Under the pieces are notes generated by a model. It saw only the letters and a program-made list of their open reading frames with translations, ran no database searches and had not been told where the DNA came from. The translations under genes were made by a program, and so were the position numbers. DNA of 64,000 nt, from positions 248,001-312,000 of the forward strand of contig JAODTK010004832.1 of assembly GCA_026419785.1 (NCBI GenBank), written 5' to 3'. Positions 45,321 to 56,850 of this stretch are shown here, in pieces (position 1 is the stretch's first letter; the number at the start of each line of letters is the position of its first letter). This DNA comes from Sclerodactyla briareus (taxonomy: Eukaryota; Echinodermata; Holothuroidea; Dendrochirotida; Sclerodactylidae).

Positions 45321-48300
45321 CTGTCTACCTTCATATCCTCTTATAAACAATATTTGCATATCCACGGCTGCAAATGATTGATGGCATTTGAAAACGTACA
45401 TATGAGAATAACAATAAAGTGGCAAGGACATGTGGGGCAGATCCGATTGCTTTTTCGATAGCATGCAGGAATGTTGAATAGAATTTTTTTGCTAACCCGC
45501 ATTGATGAACTTCATGAGAAAGTCCCATTCATGGCCTAGATATAAGGGATGTTATTGGTCCCCCAGTAAGAGCCTACCTGTGAGAATACAACACTCATCA
45601 AAATGTGGTGACATATTATTCAAAACTACTCCAAAAGTTGGATGGTATCATTCCCAGAATTATTCTGATCGCGTCTATCATATTACGTATTACAATACAT
45701 ATGATAGGGTCGCACTTAGTTGAAAAAAAAATTAACGAGTTATTAGGATATGAAGATTTTATTCACCTTCCATTTGAACACGAGCGAGGAGAGTTAGGTT
45801 TACAATCTTACCTGAAATTTCCTCATCTTCCTGTTATTTATGCGTTGATCTATGCGAGCGCATCCACATGATCACAGTCCAACTTTTTTAAATGAAGGGA
45901 GTATCGAAATCTACATCACAAGCAGTCCTGCTGGAAACATGATACGGTTATATTGAGGTTCTCTGGAGATTCCATTCTTGACAAGATTGAGCAATTGTTC
46001 AGCTGAAAGTTGGTGGAAATGCCCTAATTGGCCGTAAGTATTGGGAAAAAATAAGGGACTAACCCGCAGTAGAATTGATGGAATATAGTGAAAACTAGTT
46101 TGATAGTCAAAGTTTGAACATGCAAAAAATATGTGGTCAAAAGCGCATCCCCCCACAACTAGGAATTTCTGTTACGTGATCAAGTCTGAAGCTAACCTGC
46201 CCAATTGATTTTCTTCTCATGGGACTGCTGCCAGCAAGGTTGCGAATCTGAATACTGCAGCTATGATTCCTTCACCCGGGAACAAAATACTCAAAAATAT
46301 GACTCAAAATACGACTCAAATCAGATATGTTATAATCAGTTATTATTCAAGCTGTCTCACGTTCCTGAGAGTCTTACATCCATAGCTCTCTTCCCCTGAG
46401 AATAGCAATGGGATAAGATCAGCCAAATCAGAATACTAGTATTTGAAATAATGGATGAGTTGGGTGTTGCAGAATTACTACACTCCATTGACCCCATTGA
46501 CGGCTGAACATTTCGAAGGCCAAAGAACTGATTGGGACTGTCAGTGAATTTTTCAACTGTTGCTTAGTCACAAAAAGTATGATTTTTTTTTTTTCGTGGT
46601 CAAAAATTTCATTTGTAACCATCATCTAACCAGGTAGGTAGACGAGAACGAGAATGCCTCCCCTATAGAGCTCAAGCTCAAAATTCTCCCTAAAATATTG
46701 ACTAAACTATTGACAATCATTGTAACTGCAAGGATTGTAAACCCATGTGATCTTGATGTTCAGTCATTAGCCAAATCACTTGGACTAGTATATCGCGATG
46801 AAACCTCTCATGGGTTTAACATCTTGTGTGTGGGTTCGAAATGGTCTAAGACTGTACTTTACATGGAGCCAGCCGTGCATATATCTCCGATATATCCAAT
46901 GATGAATGTAGCGGGTGGTATGATGAAAGTTTCAATTACAGTCGTAGCAAACATACACGCTCGGCTCTCTTCCCCCGACAGACCGCGACCACGGACAGCG
47001 ACCATCGATCGCACAGACCTCCCAGATGACTTCCCTCGTCGATCTCATAGACAACAGTGGCAATGCAGTCGCCATGGAAACGGCCCAAATGAGAGCGACG
47101 AGGCCAGATCGGGAAGCGTTTAAGGGTGAGTGGATGAGGCAGGACTATAACCTCCCGCAGCGTTACTTGCACAGGTTTTATCAGACACACGTGCGTCGAT
47201 ACGCATCATTTAAATCGCCAGAGATATAGCCAGACGGGGGAACCTGATATGCCTTAATGATTGATGCGGGAGGCATACATGCTAGATATTCTGGCTGGCT
47301 GTCTTAGGAGGGTGATCGCCATTTGGAGTCATGTGTACTATTTGGAATAACTGGAGAAGGATTTTTTTGTGCTGGGGATCGGTGAGTAGATAATAACTTT
47401 GATTCCTTGAATGTTTCTGTCAAAACATTTGAGGCATATGTAGAGAAATTCCTCCTCAGTTCAGCAGCAGATGCAAATCTGTTCCAGTTTTGACCATTTT
47501 TTTATTTATTTTGGACTTCAGATTTTAGACTTAGAGTCTTCAATTGCGAGGCTTATTCTTATTGCCTGCAGTGCTCTCAGAGAATAAATGATTCTTTGAT
47601 CGTAGCCATACTATTCCCATGATACCTTGTGAAGTGAAAAGTAGCGAGGCTGATGTGGTGGCTCCCATTGGAAATCCCCTAGGGACACCATGACGTGATG
47701 CACCGTCATGGTGCTCCAGGAGCAAACAGAACACATAACAAGATACATGTGGATGTCCTTCCTTTTAGAAGATGCCATGAGGGGTTTTCATCAGTGACAT
47801 ATGGTAAACAAGCAGTTATGACATTCATTCTCAAGAATGGAGAATTTCTGGAATTGGGAATCTGGTCATGTGATCAATTCTGTCATCAAATTCTAGACAT
47901 GAAGTTGTTGTCTTGATTCCATGACGTGTGTGTATGTATGTTACAGCGATAACTTGATCCCATAAGATGGATGGAGCTCATACTTGTATGTGGGCTCGCC
48001 ATAATGAGTACATAATCCCTAGTGTTTTGGGGTTGGATCCAAGGTCACTCTACGGCAGAAAATGAGGATATTGTGAAAAAATTATATTATATTTTTTTGG
48101 CCTAATTTTAGCTGTTGAAGAACTCACCTCATGGATGAAGGTCATACTTACACACATAATATTGAGTTCCCCCCCTAAGGAGTACGACATGATCCCTATC
48201 GAGTAAACTTGTGACATGTGAAGTTTGGCAATGGCTCATGTTGATTAAGTCAAACGATAAAGAAAGGTCAAGGAATCATTGAACTTTTGGCCTTCCCTTG

Positions 48301-49017
48301 TTTCAAATATTAACTTAAATTGGGCTTCATCAAACACTGCTCTTGTGACATATGCTGCATTCTTTCGATCAATCGTGTATCCGTACATAACGATTCACAA
48401 ATGTCGTTCTTTCGACACCAACACAGCAGACCGATCAGGCCCAATTGAAACTCCCCTGTATCATGCAATGCTGCATCCGGCAGTGGTCACTCGAAAAAGC
48501 AGCGCTCTTTAGTTCGTGCTACACTGATTTGACTGAATATTTGCTCCATGCCATGATTACTTTCAATCAATTGCTTAATTCTCATCCTTCCTCCCCTCTA
48601 CAAGGTATTTTTACGCTGATTTACCGATCCATGATGAACTCCATTTCTAATTGAGTGTTCTATAATTGTCGCCATTTTGAAACAAGTCGTGAAGTGAAGT
48701 TTCCGCTGGTGATTCCCAAAGTCACGAGTTAAAGTCACCACTTGTGTACCAAGAATTTTATAACCTTCACTTCTTTCAAATGGAATATTTGAAGAAAAAT
48801 AAAGAGAATAATTTTTATAGTGTTTCTTTGAACATACATATCTTGATGCACCATAGCTAACTATTCATCCCGTAGTGTCTACTTTAGACAGGTGGGTGGG
48901 GTGGTGGACAGCACTGTCAAAAAGAGTACGGATTATGAATGCTGGACTGAACATGTGACAACTCTAAAATGTAATGAACCAACATTAGTCAGAAAATAGA
49001 TCAAGTACAATATCCAT
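45321..49017 (+). other. Long intronic stretch, one GC-rich patch
   Basis: It is mostly AT-rich and unclassified. 46950-47220 is a GC-rich island-like patch holding a candidate exon (next entry). 47940-48290 repeats the text of 22600-23120. Confidence 0.4.
47025..47125 (+). CDS. Weak candidate exon in GC-rich patch
   Basis: An open stretch reads MTSLVDLIDNSGNAVAMETA, then QMRATRPDREAFKG, and ends at a good donor AAGG/GTGAGT (47125/47126). The flanks are GC- and CpG-rich (46960-47210), unlike the rest of the region. It could be a linker exon of the phosphatase gene, or a first exon of an alternative transcript starting at the ATG. No acceptor is evident upstream and no family is recognised. 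Confidence 0.25.
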
Positions 49018-49365
49018 ACCGTGGTTGGAACAGTTGGTATAGCGTCGGTCTTCCACCGTACCGGTTTCGACTCCCGGTCGGGTCATACCAAAGATCTTTT
49101 ACAAATGGTACCTGTTTCTTCCTCGCTGATGCTCAGCCAAGGGATTGGAGCAGGTACACACGAGGTTTAAGTCAATTTGCAAGTTGCGGTCTACGTGTGA
49201 TTACCCCCAATCCCCCCCATTAAGGTACCGCAGAGAGGCATGCCTTATTCCATGTACCTGTTGAGGGATTCCCTGCTGACAATAGGTGGCAGTATCCAGT
49301 CTGATCCTTGCTGGTCCTTGAATAGGAGGGACCTCTGATCGTCAGTATACCATAATTTTTTTTTT
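49018..49365 (+). repeat. tRNA-derived SINE, family A, best-preserved copy
   Basis: The head has an A box (AGTTGGTATAGCGTCGG) and B box (GGTTTCGACTCCCGG), then GGGTCATACCAAAGATC. The body has GGGATTGGAGCAGGTACA and 'gtgtgattaccccc'. The 3' half has GCCTTATTCCATGTACC, 'tgctgacaataggtggcagtatcc' and CTTGAATAGGAGGGACCTC, and it ends in ACCATAATTTTTTTTTT. It serves as the family reference for copies at 1232, 15950, 26575, 28010, 29285 and 56190. Confidence 0.8.
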
Positions 49366-49959
49366 CAACTACCATCGTCACACACGAGAGAACAAAAAGG
49401 GAGGTCAAGATTGCGAAGTTTCTTCTGTCTGCATGATCTTTGTGCATGAGAGATTTCACTACTCGTAATTGGCACATAATTACCCTTTGTTGCATAGGAC
49501 CGAGTGTCATTGTATAGTTAGTCAGATTTGTGTGCAGATTGCCAATGTTTCATGGGTGTTCACCTATGGTCAACATTTTTCGCAACTTATATAGCAGTAG
49601 GCTGACCCTTGACTTCCAAACCAATGAAAACCACCCCAAAAAACCCCCCCCACCCCCATTTTAATCTCACGAGAACTTCTTGAATCTCCTACATGTAGAT
49701 CCTCCAGTCTTTGTGGGGGGGGGGGGGGTTCTTGGTGCACACCACTACCAGATTTGCCTAATTCCGCCTGTAACATCATAGGCTAACTAGGCATCGCCTG
49801 GCGGGTAAACCGCCAACGTGTATATTCCCCATTTGACAACAGAGGTTAACCTTGTTTGCCTTTGTTTTCTATCAGAAGGGATTATGACCCAGGGAAGTGG
49901 AGGGGTTGGTTCCATGCCACACACAATGTTCCGACAGATGCAATTGTCAATTCTGCAAC
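49366..49959 (+). other. Intron with C-run and G-run pair
   Basis: 'aaaaaaccccccccacccccat' (49637-49660) and a G-run of 14 (49714-49727) lie about 60 bases apart and could form a G-quadruplex or hairpin. Nothing else is recognised. Confidence 0.4.
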
Positions 49960-50640
49960 AAAAAAATCTTTTTCACAAAAAAAAAGTGGCCACCAGGTGG
50001 GGTCGTTGGGACGAAAACAAAAAGTTGCGTCTCAAAATGACCGCAATGCTCAAAACGCGCAAATGAGCAAAAAATCAGATCGCAAAAAAAGCCAAAATGG
50101 TCCACCGTCGAGCAGTTGGGCGATGCCCGTGTTTCAACCTTCAAAATTTCCTGTGTGAAATATGGATGCAAAGTGTAAAGAGAATAAACAATGTCAAAAC
50201 TGCTGGAAAACGATTTTAGCAAAATAAAAGATGGCCGCCGGGTGAGGGCGTAGAGGCGGGAAAAAAGGTGTGTCCTCAAAACTATTGCATGCTCAAAATG
50301 CGAAAATCAGCGAAAAACTCAGATTTGCTAAAAATCCAAAATGGCCGCAGTCGGCGACGCCCACTTTCGACCCCATTCAAGATTTTCATTAGCCGGATCA
50401 TGTGTGCAGTTTAGGATCCGACAGGCACTTGAGAGGTTATTGTTATAATTCAGTTTCATGAAAATCCAAGATGGTCGCCACCAGAGTGGTCCCGCGGACG
50501 CCACATTCGAACTCTTCCTAGATTTTGTAGGGCGAACATGTGTGCAGAAGTTTCGTGTCAATCGGAAATTGTGTTAGATTATTGCAGTTTAACACGAAAA
50601 TCTTCCGGCGGACGGTTGGCGGCGGCGGAGACAATGCTGC
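49960..50640 (+). repeat. Degenerate tandem repeat, about 120-130 bp unit, with ATGGCCGCC core
   Basis: Five units are centred on AAAGTGGCCACCAGGTGG (49983), AAAATGGTCCACCGTCGAG (50094), AAGATGGCCGCCGGGTGAGG (50228), AAAATGGCCGCAGTCGGCG (50338) and AAGATGGTCGCCACCAGAGTGG (50467). Each is followed by 'gacgcccac-ttcgaac' and then 'aagattttc' and 'catgtgtgcag'. It does not encode a protein. Confidence 0.65.
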
Positions 50641-52248
50641 CAAAACCATTAATATCCCGGATGGGGATATAATTATGGTTGTAAGCTAGTCTTTGTGCTA
50701 TATAATATAAGGAGTCCACCTGATTGTTGTGTGCATTTTGAACTTGAACGGTTTATGATTTGTTTTAGATTGCCGGTGATTCTTACTGAGGTTGAGTGGG
50801 TATGAACGGAAGAATTATCATTTTGAAAGAATCAACTCCAGTTTCAGAAGATATTACTGTATTTTGTCTCCACAATGGCTACAGTAACAAGGAGTGCCCC
50901 ATTAGAAGTGATCTGCACGCTGCCTATAATGTACCCCCTCCCCCCTCTTACAGGCCTAGCGACACACACCCATTGTAATGGCTCCTACCAGGCCTCTCGC
51001 TCTGTCTGATGAGGCGGGGGAATGCCTAAACACAGTGGGGAGATGGTGATGGGATTTCCTTTGCTCAATCACCTGAACTAAGCACATTCATATTACTTGA
51101 CCTTTAACCTTGTAAATCATCAACAGGTGGAGTTTGACCCGTTGATCGGGACAATAACACTATCCCTATCCCACAGGGTCAACACCTAGTCAGTCTATGA
51201 TCGAAGGCCAGGAAAACTCAATACAAAAGAAACTGGTGAAGGTAATCAGAGGTCAAAATGAGTGCAAAGGTCACAGTGGGTTTTCATTGCATACCTCCCA
51301 ACCCTGTCTGACAATTCATTGCCACAAGAAGTTATTTTTTTCAGTTCGTCTCCTGATGACTTTTCTGACCTTTTTATTGCATTGAGTTTTGTTTGGGTCC
51401 ATTCTGTCCATGTACAACACACATGATTGGATAACAGTTGAATGAATTGACACATGACATAGAATTGATAGGTGAGATTGTGGTGTCATTGGCAGTGTTG
51501 GAGGACTCAAGTCCCCCCCCCCCCACTGGTCTCGGTCACGAGACCAGTCCTCGAGACAATTTTGAAGGGCTCGTCATAGGGGGACGCGAATAATCTCGGA
51601 CTCAGACTTGGGATTCAAGTGACTCCGGACTTGCTCTGCATGGACTCGGGACTCAGTCCGAGTCCATGTTCAAGACCACGCAAAAAAACCATCAAAATCA
51701 TTTAAATTATGAGGAAGAATAATGCGAAATGCTAACATTATAACCAAAAACATGATAACTACTCTTCTGTCTTTTTTGTCAATGACCGAGGAATCCACTC
51801 ATACCAAACTTCAGTTAGCCCTAGTAGTTGAAACGACCACCAGCCAAAGGTGTCACATTCTACAGCACCAGGAGAACAGCAGCACTCGCCTCAGGTTTTG
51901 CAAAGAACTTGGTTCTTCGTCATAGTACAAATAGGTCTATTGACTGCTATGTATTTTCATCATATCTGACTATTGTTCTTACCCTTTAAACTTGAATCTA
52001 TGTATAACAATTTTGTGGTAATGTCTCGTAATCCATCGTCTAATATGCCAGGCTCCTTAGGCAAAGTAGCTCCGCTTCCACAAGGGGTTACACACAATCC
52101 AGAACTTTTTTCCTCACCTTGTGATGGTGGTGGGCAAATACTAGAATGAACTTCCACTCATGAAGTATTCTGGGAGGATCCACCAGAACCAAAAACAAAT
52201 CTATGTGGCATGTGGTAATTTACACCGCCATATGTTTTGTTTTTTCAG
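50641..52248 (+). other. Intronic stretch upstream of candidate pre-PTP exon
   Basis: It contains the second copy of hAT family 2 (51494 onward). The rest is unclassified. The segment ends in TTTTGTTTTTTCAG. Confidence 0.4.
51494..51860 (+). mobile_element. hAT-like non-autonomous element, family 2, copy 2
   Basis: It starts CAGTGTTGGAGGACTC. Subterminal GGTCTCGG-CACGAGACC palindromes (51528-51548) and repeated GACTCGGGACTCAGTCCGAG follow. The interior matches 33240-33570. The right terminus was not found, so the end is approximate. Confidence 0.5.
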
Positions 52249-52502
52249 GACAAGATTCAGGGTAAAGATGATGTTTCCTTTGGGAAGTGACATAGGGTTC
52301 CCTGTCATCGGGGGACGAGTCCTTGCTCCCATCTGATTGTTCCCGAGGTCAGGTGGTTGCCCCAAGGCTCAGGGTGAGGCCCTCCGGGGGTTAGAGGTCC
52401 TGAAGTTCCTAAATCCTAAACTCTACCTGGACAATCCTGAAGAATAATTGTTGCAGACTTGGAGAGAAGATAGAAAAACTTCACACTTAGGATGAATTCA
52501 AG
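52249..52502 (+). CDS. Candidate exon just N-terminal to phosphatase domain
   Basis: The splice signals are excellent: acceptor TTTTGTTTTTTCAG (AG 52247-52248) and donor TTCAAG/GTAAGG (52502/52503). Within it the frames give DKIQGKDDVSFGK, then SDIGFPVIGGRVLAP, and after a shift RSGGCPKAQGEALRGLEVLK with FLNPKLYLDNPEE. The last piece resembles the helical N-terminal extension that precedes the ENR-x-KNR motif in classical PTP domains. In PTPN13, as I recall, this is a lysine/serine-rich turn followed by a VIRVLRGLLDQG helix. The resemblance is only in character. At least two frameshifts are needed. Confidence 0.45.
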
Positions 52503-53624
52503 GTAAGGGATTGAATGCAGCGATCTCCAATGGTGACTAGCAGTGATAACATTAACATAGTCACAAACTGTAAGGCATCCAAAGTACCTGGTCGAGTAAA
52601 CATAACTTCTGCTGTTTTGGTGTCTCTCATACTGGTGTAATTCCCAGAAACTTCAAACCAACTCAGAAAAAAATGCAGGCCTGATTCGAGTGTGAAAAGG
52701 AGACATTTCTGCTATTGCGGCAATGTGCCTTGGTGACGTCACATGAGTACCTTGTGACCCTGTGTAATACAAATTACTCCAAAGATCCAACATATTTTAA
52801 CTACAACTTACAAAATAACTAACAATGGGATCTGATTGAGAACTTCAAAATTTGTTCACAGATATGAAGATCCTTTCATTCATTTTGAAATTAACTAATA
52901 TTTTTCTGCTATAGTGGTACAAAATTGAGCATTTACTGTGTAAATCGATCGGTGACCTTTGCATCTTTACTCTGGTGACGTCTTCGGTTAGGGTGAAATT
53001 CAATCAAGTAACATAGATACCATCACGAGGGACACATGCTAAATTTGGTTGGGGGTTTAACATGCCACTTTCATCTGTGCCAAGTTTAAAGATGATTTGT
53101 TTGCATGACCATTGTTACTTTAAAACTCAGCTCATTCATCCAACACCTGATTGAGATGTGGTCATTTGATTGGTCAATTGTACGTTGATTGTTTGCATGT
53201 ACTAACAGAGTAGAGGACAGAGGCGCACATGGAGGAAAATGTTCTTCTTCTGTTCTACTTTGCTTTGAGGTTTTCTCACTATGAGTCACAGGGGCCTATC
53301 ATCAAATTGTCTTGAGGCCCACACATGGGCCAAGGCCGACTGCATGGTCACTGACCCCGATACCATGACCATGTGTTGCTGTTTGGAGCTCAATCCATGG
53401 ATATGGTCAACACAATGCATGTCAATAATCTAACAGACGCTCTCATGACTCACCACAGGAAACTGCATTGTGAAAGTTAACCATAATGCACTATAATGTG
53501 CTTCAATTCCAACCACATCAATATGCCGTGTTGGTTGAGTGAAATAATCATAGGGTGAATGCTAATCTTCTGCTTTTTTTCGCCCTCTGCTCTTGGCAGG
53601 TGGAATTTGAAAGCAATCCCCAAC
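52503..53624 (+). other. Intron with AGGTCA/GGTGACGTCA phrases
   Basis: GGTGACGTC occurs at 52733 and 52975 inside a repeated 'ttggtgacgtcac' context. 53572-53599 is a very good polypyrimidine/AG acceptor, directly followed by the hAT insertion. Confidence 0.4.
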
Positions 53625-54888
53625 TAGTGTTTTCCAAACGATTATGCCAATATCCCGGATGTTACGATTACCATTTTTTTTTTCCCTACTCGGCGCCCGA
53701 TTCCGATTCCGATACGATACCGATTATTCAAGTTGGTACCTTTACAAACGTTCATATATCATTGTATACGTAGGCAACTTGCCTGAGTTAAATCCCTCCC
53801 GTCAATAGACCTACAGGTGTGTCATATTCAGCTTAGTGTCAGGAATCCTTATCCGATTCCAATCGTTTTATATCATGCTTATGTTTTGGGCCCCGGCGAA
53901 GGAAACAAAATATTTATGCTAGCTTTCGAATGGATTCGGAAGCCTCCATTATATACTCGTGTGCATATCACAAATCCCGAGATGCGCGGCCGGCTACACA
54001 TGAAGCATATGTTTCCGTGCATACACGTACACAAACAACGTTTGTACGTGTGTACACATGTAGTGCAGTCGGTCACATATATCAACTTGATCATCTCTCC
54101 GCACACACTTAACGTCTATGGGTTTTTTGCATTGACCCGTGGTTAGACCAAAACATTCGAGCGGTAGCAGTCACCGATTCGCCAAAATATTGCTTTGGCC
54201 TGTGACTCTCATAGACCTACGGTACTCAAATTCCATGGATGAATGGAGTGATTCACCAATTTCTCTCTGGATCAATTATATTGATTTGGATGATATATTC
54301 GTTTTGGAAGTACGAAAACTAAAACAAAGAAACCGAAAGCCCAAGTAAAGTGGGTGATGGGGAGGAAAACAAGCAAAATAGAGAAGATATATGGGAAAAG
54401 AAAAGGGGGGCCGTAGGGGGAGGGGAAAACAGTGGAAGGGAAAGAAATGAGGATAAAGAGGGATTTTAGCACATTCTCATCAAAATTTTCCAGCCGTGTC
54501 TGCTCGGTGTTCATGGCCAATCGAGGCACTGTGGTAGCAGAGGCCATTCTAGTTTGAGTGTGTCTTAGTCATATGTACGGAATAGCGCGATGCACAGCAC
54601 CTAACCTAGTTATGTTACGGCTGATGAATATGCGTTCGTGAGTTTCATTTATCAGGGAGGGGGTCGGAGGGGGGGGGGATGCCGCACGCAGTGGAATTGT
54701 CAAACATTTTTTTGTTCCAACTGTGTGAATATTTTGATGTGTGTTTACGACACAGTGTCCAGTTTTGAGCGGTAAATTTTGCTCAATCTGCCGCCCATGT
54801 GTTATGGGTAACTGGTATCTCGTGATCGGAATGATGGGATGAGCAATTTACCGATTCCCCTTCCGATACCGATAACGTTTGGAAACTA
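53625..54888. mobile_element. Non-autonomous hAT-like element, copy 2
   Basis: The ends are TAGTGTTTTCCAAACGATTA and CGATAACGTTTGGAAACTA, with subterminal GATTCCGATTCCGATACGAT blocks. The flanking 8-mers TCCCCAAC (53617-53624) and TCTCCAAC (54889-54896) match at seven of eight positions, a typical hAT target duplication. The interior is collinear with copy 1 at 7069-8231 ('gtcaatagacctacag', GGAAACAAA, 'acacacttaa-gtctatggg', 'agcgcgatgcacagca', 'gccca-tgttatgggtaac'). No transposase is present. Confidence 0.9.
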
Positions 54889-55374
54889 TCTCCAACCAAA
54901 AACTCCAGGTCCAGGATGTATGCCAGGTTTGATCTGACTGTCACCAGCTTGGTGGTTAGCATAGGTACAGTATTAACTTAGAGTCAGGAACACAATTTGG
55001 ACAACTGGGCGAAAGTCCTGAGCATCAATGTCCCATTCAGAATCTGATCCCCATCCTGGCATATAACACCATGAAAATAGTTTTCATCATGTAGTTGTTC
55101 GGTGGATGTTTGAGGATCATCCCAGGAATAAACAGCTGAATGATGACAAGCGCCTCATTTCCGTTGTCAAAATTTCTTCTACCGGGTGCTATTAGTGACT
55201 CAATACAACACCCAGGCATTGTGTTTTTTTTGTTGCGCACTCACTCTCAGAACTTTGTTGTCATTAACAATTCTATATTATGGTTTATAATCCGTCAATA
55301 TAGTGGTTCATAGTTAATGATCAATATATAATCAATCAATTCATTGGACATTTGTGATTTTCACCCCCTGCCAG
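54889..55374 (+). other. Intron before first phosphatase exon
   Basis: No feature is recognised apart from the right target duplication of the hAT element. It ends in TTTTCACCCCCTGCCAG. Confidence 0.5.
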
Positions 55375-55466
55375 ATTCTCCGTCAATTGGAAAGCCCTGG
55401 ATGCCTGCGGACTGCCAGAAGACTGGAGAACAGAGACAAGAACAGATTCCGCAATGTCTTGCCAAT
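55375..55466 (+). CDS. PTPN13: PTPN13-like exon: start of tyrosine phosphatase domain
   Basis: This 92-base exon lies between a strong acceptor (TTCACCCCCTGCCAG) and a strong donor (CCAAT/GTGAGT). It reads ILRQLESPGCLRTARRLENR, then DKNRFRNVLP. ENR-x-KNR-[FY]-x-N-[IV]-LP is the conserved N-terminal motif of classical tyrosine phosphatase domains. In PTPN13, as I recall, it is ENRRKNRYKNILPYD. The preceding helix and the basic R-R-L match its usual context. The frame is clean across the whole exon. It places the catalytic domain C-terminal to the PDZ cluster, which together with domain order makes PTPN13 the best name. The next exons (substrate-recognition loop, YINAS, DFW) should lie in 55467-59124 but were not found. 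Confidence 0.85.
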
Positions 55467-56189
55467 GTGAGTAATTCCGTAATTAACTCCTACACTTTCA
55501 GCCCGCTTGAGACAATAGCCATCGCTAACATTTCGCAATGCTATTACCATTTCGTTCTCATTCGTGTGGATGGAGGGGCATTTTATTGTTCTATATATCA
55601 TTTAACAAGACTGCATTTGCTGTACCAACTCCTAATTCCCTGCAATCAGAGAACTCTGGTGACCTTTTCATTATCTCCTTCAAGTCCGGATACAAAAAAT
55701 GTAGGGCACCGTCCCCAGTTTGTTGAGTGGGAACCAACTTTAAAATTCAATTTGTACCTTTGTTGACTACAAAATGACCTCTATTTAGTCTGGACGTACT
55801 GCATCATTCTACAACCACTGAGTTTGGATCAAGTCCAACCAACTTCAAGATTAATTGTTGCGTTAAATTGAGAAATCCCTAATCAATGCGTGTGGCGCAC
55901 TGTCGGACCCAATTGGATAATGTGTTGAGAAGTTGTTTTGATTTGATGCAATTCAATTTCTACGGGCTCAGAATTATAAGGCATGTGCAGCTCATCATTG
56001 AAACTCTTGTTCTTGCCGATCGTGGCATAAGCACCGGCAATAACGCGCCTTCTTTTCTTGACTAGTGCACAGAGGATCTCGAGGCAGGGGTTTAGCCAAT
56101 CCCAACTGCTCCTTTCCGGGGGACCCCCCACTCCTATTCTATGTCCCCACTGAAAGACGAATCAGTTAAACTCCAGGACCGGACTGACA

Positions 56190-56400
56190 GGACTTATTGC
56201 AGTTGCAGTTGGTAGTGTCGCCTTCCACCCCGATAGACTGGGTTTCGATTCCCAGTCATTCCATCATACCAAAGACTTCAACAATGGTAGCCCCTGTTGC
56301 CTTCTTCTTGCTGATGCTAGCACAATAGATTAGAGCTGGGGACAAATGAGAAATGCAGGCTAATTGCTGTTTTTTTGCTGTCTGCATGTTATATAGTATC
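56190..56400 (+). repeat. tRNA-derived SINE, family A
   Basis: A box GCAGTTGGTAGTGTCG, B box GGTTTCGATTCCCAG, then CATCATACCAAAGACTTC and 'ctgatgctagcacaatagattagagctgggg'. The 3' half is lost or replaced by the following SINE. Confidence 0.7.
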
Positions 56401-56449
56401 CCGTACACTAATACCTACTGTGGGACACTATAACTATTCGGGTATATGG

Positions 56450-56850
56450 AGGCAGATTAGTCTCAGTCGGCAGAGCATCAGACTTGTGATTCGAAGATTG
56501 TGAGTTTGAATCCCAAAGGCCCGCGGTCCCCTCTTTCCGTAATGCCCTTAGACAAGGCATGTCTCCTCGTCTGTCCCAGGTTCTCCATGTGTAAATGGGA
56601 ACCTTGGGTGAGGTGACGTGTGATTAGTAGGCGTCTTATGTGGCTGAACCCTATTGGGATGTCCCCCGCAGACACGATGCAGTGGCGCACTGAAATGTGT
56701 GGGTCCGGGATGAACGAGAAAGATATGCGTACTATATAAATCGCCGTACAGGTTTGTGGACAAGTCACTAATGAGCAGGGGTTAGATCTGTGAAGCGCTC
56801 TGAATCACGTCAAAAAAATCACTATATAAGCACTAGATATTATTGGGTAT
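56450..56850 (+). repeat. tRNA-derived SINE, family B, with CR1/L2-like tail
   Basis: The head has A box TAGTCTCAGTCGGCAGAGC and B box GAGTTTGAATCCC, about 35 bases apart. The body contains 'ttagacaaggcatg', 'ctgtcccaggttctccatgtgtaaatggg' and 'agtggcgcactgaa'. The tail is GTGAAGCGCTCTGAATCACG, then 'tcactatataagcactagata' and TTATTG. The tail is the type recognised by CR1/L2 reverse transcriptases. Confidence 0.75.

Noticed and set aside
46698-47123. 141-codon open frame
   Set aside because: Only the final GC-rich part shows coding character, and in a different frame; the rest looks like AT-rich intron.
49020-49095. tRNA gene
   Set aside because: A and B boxes are present but acceptor and anticodon arms do not pair well, and the segment continues into a SINE body shared by other copies.
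55883-56131. Minus-strand 82-codon open frame
   Set aside because: Basic, polar and without stop for 250 bases, but no similarity, no splice sites and a SINE adjacent; not enough to call.
56454-56530. tRNA gene
   Set aside because: Same reason: it is the head of a SINE with a CR1/L2-like tail and cannot form a full cloverleaf that I can see.
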